NCBI RefSeq assembly: GCF_021347895.1
Contig: NC_067118.1
Location: 42,619,255 to 42,683,254 of the forward strand
Direction: 5' to 3'
DNA from: Acanthochromis polyacanthus
Taxonomy: Eukaryota; Chordata; Actinopteri; Pomacentridae
Length of the DNA: 64,000 bases
Shown: one piece after another, positions 35,775-47,300 of the stretch
How the letters are laid out: every line of letters begins with the position of its first letter
Position numbering within the stretch: position 1 is the first letter of the stretch
Notes under the pieces: generated by a model
The model's input: only the letters and a program-made list of their open reading frames with translations
Databases searched by the model: none
Told to the model about the DNA's origin: nothing
Position numbers and translations under genes: made by a program

Positions 35775-38102
35775 ATGGCTCATTTGATCCGACACAAGCT
35801 CACCAACAAGCTGACCAACGCGGCCCACACGGTGTCCAACAAATCCCAGGCCAAGGTCAGCGGGGTGTTCGCCCGGCTGGGCTTCCAGGCCGCCACGGAT
35901 GAAGAGGGTTTGGGCTTCGCCGAATGCGACGATTTGGATTATGACTACAGGCAAGGGATGCAGATGGATGTCCTTCAAGGAGAGGAGGAAGGAGGAAACA
36001 TGGAGGGAGAGGGGGACCTGGAGGGGGACAGCCACTACCAGAGGGACGGAACCGGCCCGAGGCCTTCATCCCTGAAGACCGGAGGCTCCCTGGATGAGGA
36101 CAAACCGAAGATCACGTCATGGGAAGCTGGTTGGAACGTCACCAACGCCATCCAGGTAGATGCTGCTCTGCTGTATGTCTGCATGAGGCCTCTAAAGTCA
36201 CCTTGAAGATGTTCACGTTTTAACACTTTAAATGTTCATCCAGAGAGGCCGATTATGATCCCACAGCAGCCCGGAGCAATAACACCCTGTTTAATGTTGT
36301 CCAATAGAATTAAAGTCAGATTTTAAATAAATCAATGCAGCTGAATTTGCTGTTAATGAAATGCATGCTTGGATTTCACGCCTGCTCCGCGGTGTGTGGG
36401 TGAATGTGCAGCAGTGAAGGGCCTCAGGATTCATTTATTCAAATCTTTTTATCAGTGGAGCTGCAGGCAGGCCCTGGTCCCTCAGATACCCCAGGCTGCT
36501 TATCACCTCTCCATCCCATCAATTAACATTTCGTTTCTAAATGTCTTTTTAAAGCAGTAATTTGATCACAGAGCAGAATATTTTTAAACGGAGGGAGGAA
36601 ACCACCGTGATGTGAATCTGCTGCATGATTTATTTTCTAATAATAATAATGGATTGTATTTAAAGGGGCCATATAGGGAAACGTTTTTATAAATACACAT
36701 TAAAAACAGTAAAAGCAGCAGACAGGACACTTGGCATCAGATGCAGTTTGTGAAATGGAGGAAGAGTCCATTTAACGGTAAACGGTGATGTGCTGCTGTT
36801 CTTATGTAAGCTGCAGCTCTCTGGGCTCTGTGTTCTTGCTGCCGGGATGGATGCTCGGCCTGTCACTGCGATCTGGGCCTCGTCCATTACCACTCACCGC
36901 CTCTCTGTCCGCAGGGCATGTTCGTCCTCGGCCTGCCGTACGCCATCCTCCACGGAGGCTACCTCGGCCTCTTCCTCATCATCTTCGCCGCCGTGGTGTG
37001 CTGCTACACCGGCAAGATCCTCATCGCGTGTCTGTACGAGGAGAACGAGGACGGCATCAAAGTGCGCGTCAGGGACTCGTACGTGGACATCGCCAACGCC
37101 TGCTGCACGCCGCGCTTCCCCGCGCTGGGCGGACACGTCGTGAACGTGGCTCAGATCATCGAGCTGGTGATGACGTGCATCCTGTACGTGGTGGTGAGCG
37201 GGAACCTGATGTACAACAGCTTCCCGGGCTTCCCGGTGTCCCAGAAGGCCTGGTCCGTGGTGGCCACCGCCGCGCTGCTGCCGTGCGCGTTCCTGAAGAA
37301 CCTCAAGGCCGTGTCCAAGTTCAGCCTGCTGTGCACGCTGGCGCACTTCGTCATCAACGTCCTCGTCATCGCCTACTGCCTGTCCAGGGCGCGCGAGTGG
37401 GCGTGGGAGAAGGTGAAGTTCTACATCGACGTGAAGAAATTCCCCATCTCCATCGGCATCATCGTGTTCAGTTACACCTCCCAGATCTTCCTGCCCTCCC
37501 TGGAGGGCAACATGCAGAAGCCCAGCGAGTTCCACTGCATGATGGACTGGACGCACATCGCGGCCTGCGTCCTCAAAGGCCTCTTCGCCCTGGTGGCCTA
37601 CCTGACGTGGGCAGACGCCACCAAAGAGGTCATCACGGACAACCTGCCCTCCACCATCCGGGCCGTGGTGAACCTCTTCCTGGTGGCCAAGGCGCTGCTG
37701 TCCTACCCGCTGCCCTTCTTCGCTGCGGTCGAGGTTCTGGAGAAGTCCCTGTTCCAGGACGGCGGCAGGGCGCTCTTTCCTGACTGCTACGGCCCCGGAG
37801 GCCAGCTGAAGTCCTGGGGCCTGGGCCTCCGGGTGGCCCTGGTGGTCTTCACGCTGCTCATGGCCGTGTTCGTGCCCCACTTCGCCCTCCTCATGGGTCT
37901 GACCGGCAGTCTGACCGGCGCCGGGCTGTGCTTCCTCCTGCCGAGCCTCTTCCACCTGAAGCTGCAGTGGAGGAACCTGCTGTGGCACCACGTCTTCTTC
38001 GACGTTGCCATTTTTGTTATTGGAGGCATTTGCGCCATTTCCGGCTTCATTCACTCTATCGAGGGGCTCATAGAGGCCTTCAGGTACAATATCCACGACT
38101 GA
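35775..38102 (+). CDS. slc32a1: Vesicular inhibitory amino acid transporter (VGAT/VIAAT)
   Basis: Proton-coupled antiporter that loads GABA and glycine into synaptic vesicles (family knowledge). Two coding exons, 35775-36155 and 36915-38102, joined in phase 0 by a GT-AG intron, give 522 aa against 525 in human. Exon 1 encodes the cytosolic N-terminus ([20 protein letters not shown]) ending [15 protein letters not shown]. Exon 2 opens [18 protein letters not shown] and contains the remaining amino-acid/auxin permease fold, with membrane segments around [36 protein letters not shown] and [18 protein letters not shown]. The C-terminus is EAFRYNIHD. Exon 2 is markedly GC-rich, which produces long spurious open frames on the other strand and in the +1 frame. 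The two-exon layout matches the mammalian gene as I recall it. Expression is expected in inhibitory neurons. Confidence 0.98.
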
Positions 38103-38258
38103 GATCACCTTTGCTGTCCAAAAAAAATCAATGAATAAAAAAAAAATAAAACGGCCGGCCAGCGGGTGTGTTGAGGCCAAACATCACCTGACCACCCGAG
38201 GAGGATTATTTGTGTGAAATGTACATCTTTTTATTTTGCCTTCGTGATAATGTGCAAT

Positions 38259-38264
38259 AATAAA
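38259..38264 (+). terminator. Polyadenylation signal of slc32a1 (AATAAA)
   Basis: AATAAA lies 157 bases past the stop codon. An earlier A-rich AATGAATAAAA stands at about 38131 and could be an alternative proximal signal. Confidence 0.5.
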
Positions 38265-38299
38265 CTCTACAGTCGTAGTGTAAAGTAGTCTACTCATTC

Positions 38300-39340
38300 C
38301 ACAAAACGTGTTTTATTACGTGGACACAGGAACACGACCTCCGCATGACAGGAGGGGTGAAGAGCCTGTCCAGAATCCACGCAGAGATGGAATTAACCGT
38401 GAGTGTGTCCGTGTGTATAACTGGGGAATGAAATATGTGCAGAAACTATGGAGTGTGAATATGTTCTTACTGGTTTTTGAGCTGCTAGATATCATTAAGA
38501 GAAAATAAAAGGCGCCCATCAGCCGCTCTATAAACCATGGATAACTTCTGTGTAGTGCTTCAGACAACATGCTCTCTTATTTCTATCGGTTTTGTGGGTT
38601 CTTTTTCTTTCCATTCTTCTGCCTATAGTAGTCCTTGTTGGCTCGTTTGTTTTCTTGGTGTTTCCAGTGTCGCTCTGGATGAAGTGAATTCAAGTGCAAG
38701 CAAGTGGGTCCTAACTGTGTTCTGTGGAGAAAAAAACATGTCTGTCTGCTAATATTCTGTTCCTATTGAACTTGTTAATTGTGATTTAATGGAACTTAAT
38801 CATGGTGTGTGAGACAAAGAGTATTTGTTGAATTAAGAGAAAAATAAATCGAATATTTTATGGCTGGTGATTCTAATGTTTCTTTGCTCTGTTGAAAGCA
38901 GCCAGGGGAAGAAGTTCTGTGTCTCTCACTGACCTTTCTCTTTCGTTTACGCTTTTCTGGACTCTGTTTAAGTTTCCCTTCAAAGTGTGACTCGAGGTTC
39001 CTCTTTTGACTGGGTGCACAATGAAATAGGACTCATTTCTCCACTTGAAATAGCTCTGAAAATGTGGCCCTATAGCGATAAACCCGTGGTGAGCTCAGTT
39101 TAGATCTCACACCTCTGCTCTCCTCACATGTCAAAGCTCAACACAAACACACAGTTTTCACTTCCTTTTCGTGAATCAGTCAGCCGTGGCTTGCATTTTT
39201 TTTCTAAGAATGAGGATGTTGGTACATTAACTTCTTTGTTTTGCATACAGGCTTCAGTCCACCTTCAAACTGATTGATTTTCCGATCAAATATGAACATT
39301 TCTGTCATTTTTATTGGATTTAGTCAAGTTTGCAGTGATT
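38300..39340. other. Gene-free stretch after slc32a1
   Basis: No exon or repeat family was recognised. Confidence 0.4.
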
Positions 39341-39345
39341 ATTTA

Positions 39346-40282
39346 CACTACTGTTCAAAAGTTTGGCATCTCCCAGACAATTTCACACTTTCATAACTGC
39401 ACAAGGGTTTTCTAATCATCAATGAGCCTTTCAACACCATTAGCTAACACAATGTAGCATTAGAACACAGGAGTGATAGTTGTCATAAGTGATTAAAAAA
39501 TTGTCCAAAACTGGTTCAGATTACCTTGAAACCAACTCAAACTGACTTGAAATGATCCAAAATGGCTTCAAATTTGTCCACAATGACTCACTGTTTGTCT
39601 AAAATGAAAATAACTTGTTTGAAACATCTCAAAAATGGTCCAAAAGAACTTAAAACCTGTGCACGTTGTGTAAAATGACTCCAACATTGTCCTAAATTCA
39701 ATTCAATACTTGTCCAAAATGACAAAAGAATCTCCAAACTGTCTCAAAAATGCTCTAAAACGGCTCCAAAATCATCCACAATGACTGAATTTGTTCCAAA
39801 TAACTCAAAACTTGTGTAAATTGATTAAAAACTCGTCCAAAATGACAAAAACCGATCCAAACTCACCAGAAAACAAGAAAAACTCTAAACTGGTCCAAAA
39901 TACCTTGAGATTGACTCAGAAATTGTCCAAAATGCTTCACAATCATTCAACAATTTCATGTTCTCCATGAAAACTCCTACTTTTATCCATGTTCTAACAT
40001 AACTACACAAGGGTTTTCTAATCATCAATGAGCCTTTCAGCACCATTAGCTAACACAGTGTAGCATTAGAACACAGGAGTGATGGTTGCTGGAAATGTTC
40101 CTCTGTACCCCTATGGAGATATTCCATTAAAAATCAGCTGTTTACAGATAGAATAGTCATTTACCACATTATCAAGACTGTATTTATCATTCATTTCATG
40201 CTATCTTCACTGGAAAAAAACTGCTTTTCTTTCAACAATAAGGACATTTCTGAGTGACCTGAGACTTTTAAGCGGTAGTTTA
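39346..40282. mobile_element. Tc1-type MITE copy 1 with expanded interior
   Basis: The left terminus is TACACTACTGTTCAAAAGTT; the right is a degraded GACTTTTAAGCGGTAGTTTA. The arms contain the family phrases ACAAGGGTTTTCTAATCATC, CATTAGCTAACACAATGTAG and CCCTATGGAGATATTCCATT. Between about 39480 and 39950 the element holds a quasi-tandem array of CCAAAATGACTCAAAACTTG-like words. The first arm phrases appear twice, at about 39399 and 40005, on either side of the array. Confidence 0.7.
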
Positions 40283-40783
40283 TGTTCAACAGACAAAAAA
40301 CCCCTGAGTTATAAAATGTCTTTTTCACTGCAGTCAGAGATATTTTTGTCTTGATATGTTCAGATAAATGACTTAACAAGCACATTTTATTAAGTAGCCT
40401 CACCTTGAATTTAGTTAGATGGATAGGGGAAATTAAGTGTTCAGCAGCCTTACATAAAATAACAAAAAGCAAGTTAGTAACATTAACAGTTGAGGTTAGT
40501 ATATAAAAATATCAACTAATACAGAAATTTGTGCTTAATTTAGCCACAGTTTTGGACATTGTTTGGTTTTTCTATCATTTTGGACAAATTTTAAATCATT
40601 CTGGACATTTTTCATCTCATTTCAAAGTATTTTTGGTTAAAAAATTTGTCATTTTGCACAATTTTGGAGTCACTGTGGACGTTTTTTGTCATTTTGAACG
40701 AATTAAAAACCGACGTTTTGGCTTATAGCATGCACACATTAAAATTGTTATTCAGTCATTTTTGAGTTCTGACAACTTTAATG

Positions 40784-40932
40784 AAAATACACTGTTCAAA
40801 GGTTTAGGGTCACCCAGACAGTCTAGACTGGATTTATGATGAATTTAAGGTTATCTTCACAGACAAAAAAGATTTTCTTTCAAAACTAAGGACATTTCTA
40901 AGTGACCCTAAACTTTGATCGGTATTTAATCT
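40784..40932. mobile_element. Short Tc1-type MITE fragment
   Basis: It begins ACACTGTTCAAAGGTTTAGG and ends GTGACCCTAAACTTTGATCG, so both terminal regions of the same family are joined with most of the middle deleted. Upstream (40540-40700) there are further TCATTTTGGACA-like words. Confidence 0.6.
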
Positions 40933-41302
40933 CAACAAACTACTTTAATTTCGACAGTTAAATAAAATGAAAAGGTTGCTTCCTGTTCCTCAAAGAGCCA
41001 CAGAACAATGCAGTCTATCCGGTCAGATGTCAGATAGTTTCACTTCTCAGTGATACAGGAACTAAACGCCTCAACAGACAAACGGCAGCAAGGAGACAGG
41101 AGAAGAAGACGTGTAGAGCAAACTTCAGGAGCTGCTTTTCAACCCGGCAAATTCACCCTGAACTTCAGGTAGGATGCAGGACTCCACTACACAGGTGTGC
41201 TGGGAATGAGCTGCTGTTTGTCTCAGCAGCTCTTTGATTCACTTCCATGTGTTGTGTTCAGAGCAGAGGAGCTGCTGTTTGCTCTACAGGGGACCCGACA
41301 TC

Positions 41303-44300
41303 ATGCTTCCAGCTGTGATAGCACTGCTCATGCTGCTGTCCTGCACATCTGGACAAAATCCTGCCATACAAGTCATCCTGACCAACAAGGGACTGCAGTA
41401 TGGTAAGGCAATAAACACAGACCTCTGTGCATCTTCCAGCAAAAGAGTAAATGCCAGACAGCCTTTACTGTTTAAACAGGCAGTTTGTTTGCACTTTAAA
41501 GGGAAGAATTCAGTTCCAGCCCCCCTTTTCCATCCTGTTAATGAGTTACTTTGCAGGGAGTTGGAGATTTTTCATAAATGCTCAGTAGATTAACCGTCGT
41601 GTCGTCCTGCGGGTCAAAATTGACCCGTTTTAAAGTTTGAAAATGTGGGAAAAGAAGATATTTTCACATTTTCTACATTTTTGGGAAATCTTTGAATATT
41701 TTTTGGTGGAAAAAAAGAAATGTTAAAAATGTTTCTTAAGAACACTCACAAAAAAAAATATTTTTATGATTTTTTTATTTTTATGTGAATGTTCTTAAAG
41801 AAACATTTTACTGGTATATCCGTCATCACTTTAGATATTTTTCGGATTTTTTGGAAGATTTTTATTCCTTTTTTTGAAAATATTTACAAGAATTTTCTTG
41901 CCATATTTGGGGGATTTTTTAAAATTAAACTTTTAAGGTAAAGTTTTATGGAATTATTTGAATTTTCTTCAGAAATTCTTCAGAAATTTGTGGAATTTTT
42001 TGCTGAATTTTTGTTTTTTTCAGACAAGGCAACTGCATTATTTGGTGTCTGTAAATGAGGACAACAGGAGGGTTAAATAAGTTTCATTTAAACCAAACTG
42101 AATCTTCCCTGCTGTTTGTCTCAGGAAAGCACACAGGAGTAGGACTGATCCAGGAGAAGCTGGAGAGCATCACCCTCCCCGACATCAGCGGCGAGGTCGA
42201 CATCAAAATAGGCAGAGTTCACTACACGCTAACAGGGTGAGCTTATGTTTGATTTCCTTGAATATAAAGGTGCTTTTTTCAAGTTCAAGGTCAGATGTCC
42301 ACAACCAGAAAGCACAGTGGGAATCATCTCAGTCCAGTCAGCAGTATTCATCTCACGTCTGTCTTTGCTCTTCTTGTGTTTCAGCATCGCAGTAAAACAG
42401 TGCGACCTTCCTGAGCCGTCTGTTCAGTTCTTTCAGGACGCTGCAGGGTTTAAAACGTCCTCTTTAGGTCTGAATGCTGCTCTAGCAGGAGGGTGGAGGA
42501 CGCGCTTTGGAATAATGTGAGTTCTCCTTCATGTAACACCTCGATGATGAGGCCAGTACACCCAGTTAGGCTGTGGAGAGATGTTTATCAGGTCTCCAGG
42601 GCGTGATTCCTTCTAAGTTTTGCAATTTCAGTGGCTACGCTCAATGAGGAAGTGTTCAAGGTTCAAAGTGTTTAATTTCATGATCAGCATAGATTTGGGA
42701 AGTTCTGCAATTTGCACTTCAGTTTTAACATCAAAGTGTGGAGACCTAAAGAATAAAAAGTGCTATGACTAGGTAGATATGAGGCCGTTTAATTCTAATT
42801 TGTGACTTTTTGAGCTGCAGATTTGCAGGTTTACTGTAAACAAGTTGATGTGGAAGCACTGGTTGAACTACCTAAGCAATGAGGAAGGGAAGTAAGAAAG
42901 AAGAAAAACAGGTTAGATTACAATTAGGAACAATATAAAATAATCTATGTGATCTCTTAAACCAGGGGAGTCAAACTCATCTTAGTTCAGGTTCCACTTT
43001 CAGTCCAGTCTGATCTCCAGTGGACCGCACCAGTAAAACCACAGCATGATAACCTAGAAATAACCACAACTCCTCATTATAATCACAGCTATCTGGAACT
43101 GAACAATCTAGTATTTTACTTTCTGATCCAAACAACTTGTCATGGCCTAGAAATTATTTTAAATTTATAGTTTTACTAATTTACAATCTGCAGTTAAAGT
43201 CTTCTCTGGAATTTTTCCACTTTGAGGGCCGGATTGGACCCTCTGGAGGACCACTTTTGGACCACGGGCCTCATGTTGGACACCCCTGCCTTAAACAATT
43301 AACTGAATCGTTTTATTCCGGTGGTTTCTATGAGTTCATACGTGTGTTGTAGTGGCTTCAGAGGCAGATGTTGTGAGAATAAATGCTGACTAAAGCTAAC
43401 TGTTGTGTGTATTTGCAGACACGATGGAGGATCCTTCGACATGACGATGTTTGGTGTGGATGTGACGTCTGTGGTGGGGCTGGGCAAAGATCCTGACGGC
43501 CATCTGTTCATCACCAGCATCAGCTGCGATGCTGTGGTTGGAGACGTGAACATTAATTTCCACGGTGGAGCCAGGTGCAGTAGAAAAGAGAAGCATACAC
43601 CACCATTCTGAAGGTTGGGGTCACCCAGGCAGTTTCACGTTTTCCATGAAAACTCCCACTTTAGTTCATGTGCGAACATAATCGCACAAGGGTTTTCTAA
43701 TCATGATTCAATAAATGTCCAAAATGACTCAAAACTGGTTCAGTTTACCTTGAAACCGACTCAAACTGACTTTCAAATGGTCCAAAATGGCTTCAAATTT
43801 GTCCACAATGACTCACCGTTTGTCTAAAATGAAAATATTTTGTTTGAAACATCTCAAAAATGGTCCAAAAGAAGTTAAAACCTGTCCAGGTTGTGTAAAA
43901 TGACTCCAACGTTGCCCTAAAGGATTCAGTACTTGTCCAAAATGACTAAAGAATCTCCAAACTGTCTCAAAAATGATCTAAAACGGCTCCAAAATAATCC
44001 ACAGTGACTCACAATTTGACCCAAATAACTCAAAACTTGTGTAAATTGATTAAAAAAAAAAAAACAACCAAAATGACAAAACAACCCAAACTCACTAGAA
44101 AACAGGGGGGAAAAAAAGTAAACTCCGACTCTTAACTTGTCCAAAATATATTGAAACTTCTCCAAACTGACTCAAAAATTGTCCAAAATGCTTCACAATA
44201 CAGTATCGTTCAACAGTCTGGGGTCATCCAGACAGTTTCCTGTTCTCCATGAAAACTCCTACTTTTATCCATCTTCTAAGATAACTGCACAAGGGTTTTC

Positions 44301-47300
44301 TAATCATCAATGAGCCTTTCAACAGCATTAGCTAACACAATGTAGCATTAGAACACAGGAGTGATGGTTGCTGGAAACGTTCCTCTGTACCCCTATGGAG
44401 ATATTCCATTAAAAATCAGTTGTTTACAGATACAATAGTCATTTACCACATTAACTATGTCTACACTGGATTTATCACTCATTTAATGTTATCTTCACTG
44501 GAAAAACTGCTTTTCTTTCAACAATAAGGACATTTCTAAGTGACACTAACTTTTAAGCGGTGGTGTAGATCCAGAGGAAAATCTTAGGATAACGTTGCTT
44601 TTTATACCAACAAATCAGTAAAGAAAGGATGGTTTTACCTTGCTGACATGTTTCATCTGCAGTCTTCCTCAGAGCGTCATCTGACGTGTGCTGACGTGTC
44701 CTTTTTATCAGGTGACAGGTGTGACAGACCTGTCAGAATCTGTCAGACTGGCCACGCCCCCCGCCGTCCGATAGAGCAGTGGTTCTCAACCTTGCTCCTC
44801 AGGACCCCATGTTCTGCATGTTTTAGATGCTTCCCTGCTCCAACACACCTGATTCAAATGATCAGCTCGTCATCAGGCTTCTGCAGAGGCTTGATGACGA
44901 GCTGATCATTTGAGTCAGGTGTGTTGGAGCAGGGAAGCATCTAAAACATGCAGGACATGGGGTCCTGAGGAGCAGGGTTGAGAACCACTGCGGTAGAGGA
45001 TGTATGTATGCGAGAGTGTGTTTGTCGGTATAAAAAGCAACGTTATCTTATTATAATAAACGACAAAATGGACATCATTCAACCAGAGGAAAATCTACTG
45101 ATGTGAAAATGTAAATTCTGCATTTTTATTTTTTGTCAACAGTTTTATGTTCCAGCCCTTCGTACGTTATTTCAAGGGTAGAATCAGGAATGAAATCCAG
45201 TCTGGGGTGAGTTTTTCCTCACATCTCTGACAGTCTATCAGCAGTAGGATCAACAGATAATTCTCTAGCCAAACAAACTGTGAGGGTTTTCAGTAGCTGA
45301 ACGTTGTTTTATTTGCTCTCCAGATCTGCTCTGCTGTGAACGGATCTGTGGAAAAACTGGAGCTCCACCTGCAGGCCATGAACGGTACTACTGTCAAAAA
45401 CCGTGGCAGTGGCATGGGCCCTTTTCCACTTAACTTTTAACCTCATAGGAACATTATTTGAATATTACACATTTATTATGTAATATAGTTTATATTAATA
45501 TAAGTCCCTAAAATGTTCGTTGAACATCATATAAAATCTTTAAAACAGTATTTGAGCTTGTAGGTGATTTGGGAACTTCAAAAGTCCAAAAATAAGAATA
45601 ATAATAATACAACAGTGAGGATTTTAAATTTATGGATAGAACATTTTTTGTATTCGTTTCTTTTTTGTGTCCAGTTTCTTTTGATGTGAATGAAGTTCTG
45701 ACTCTCGACCTTCCTCTCACCGGCACACCGATCATCGATGCTTCAAGACTGAATCTAGGCCTTAAGGTGAGAATAAACACATTCAGGCATGGAGTTTTCA
45801 TTAATTTATTTCAGATTATGAAAGCTCCCTGACATTTAGACACATATACTGAGCCACGTACCTGTGTCTAGGTGGTATACTGCCATTCAAAATGACTCAG
45901 AACTGGTTCAGATTACCTTGAACCGGCCCAGACTGACTTTGAAATGGTCCAAAATGGCTTCAAATTTGTCCACAATGACTCACCGTTTGTCTAAAATGAT
46001 AATAACTTGATTGAAACATCTCAAAAATGGTCTAAAACGGCTCCAAAATCATCCACAATTACTCATAATTTGTCACAAATAACTCAAAACTTGTGTAAAT
46101 TGATTAAAAACTCATTCAAAATGACAAAAACCAATCCAAACTCACTAGAAAACAGGGGAAAAAATGTAAAATCTGGCCCTTCACTGTATTGAAACTTCTC
46201 CAAACTGACTCAGAAATTGTCCAAAGTGCTTCACAATACACTACCGTCCAACAGTCTGGGGTCATCCAGACAAAAACTCTCTCTTTTATCCATGTGCTAA
46301 CATAACTGAACAAGGGTTTTCTAATCATCAATGAGCCTTTCAGCACCATTAGCTAACACAATGTAGCATTAGAACACAGGAGTGATGGTTGCTGGAAATG
46401 TTCCTCTGTACCCCTATGGAGATATTCCATTAAACATTTTCAGCTACAATAGTCATTTACCACATTAACTATGACTTATAACGTCAGTTTGTGAAGCTGT
46501 AGTTGATCATATTTACCTTTGTATTTAAAGGGAGAGTTCTACAGCATCAGAGCTCATAAGGAGCCTCCGTTTAAGGCCCAGCCCTTCACCATGCCTCAGC
46601 AGCCAGACTTCATGCTGTCAGTGGGTCTGTCTGACTTCACTCTGAACTCGGCTTCTTATGGATACTACTCAGACGGACTGCTGCAGATCCTCATCGACGA
46701 CAGCATGGTGGGGAAAACACCACCAACAGTCCATTTCACTTATTATTGAGAACTGATCAGAGTGTGTCTTAAAAGTGTTGTTTCATCGATGCAGATCCCT
46801 CCTACTAGTCCTATACACCTGAACACAACCTACATGGGAATGTTCGCCCCTCAGGTGAGTGATTCTATATCTGGACTACATCTGGAAACACTGAGGAGTT
46901 GTGTTAACTCACAGGTTTATGGCAGATTTTACATAAATAGACACAATTAGGAACAAGCAAAGTATGGAATCACATGAGTGCCATAATAAAAAGATAAATC
47001 TGTTTTTTAAAAAAAGGAAATAAATGTGTAAATATAAAGACTCCGTCCCACAACGAAACATTTTTCCTGTTTTTTTTTTTCTTCTCTGCAGCTTCCTGAG
47101 AAGTTTCCTGGTCTGCTGATGGATCTGCAGGTTTACGCCAGAGAAGCTCCGATGTTCTCCTTCCAGTCTGGAGCTGCTAAACTCATCTCTCTGGTCGACG
47201 TGAAGGCCTTCGCCATTGAGCCCAACGGCACCCAGGTCCCGCTGTTCAAACTCAACGTGGTGAGGAGCTTTGGTTTCTGGGCAAAAAGAAACACATTAAT

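Noticed and set aside
36785..37783. 332-codon open frame on plus overlapping slc32a1 exon 2
   Set aside because: It is the +1 frame of the same GC-rich exon, and its arginine- and proline-rich translation is not protein-like.
36894..38180. 428-codon open frame on minus, antisense to slc32a1 exon 2
   Set aside because: It is the shadow of a GC-rich coding exon. The translation is low-complexity (E, G, H, Q, V rich) and matches no family, while the plus frame is a clear VGAT sequence.
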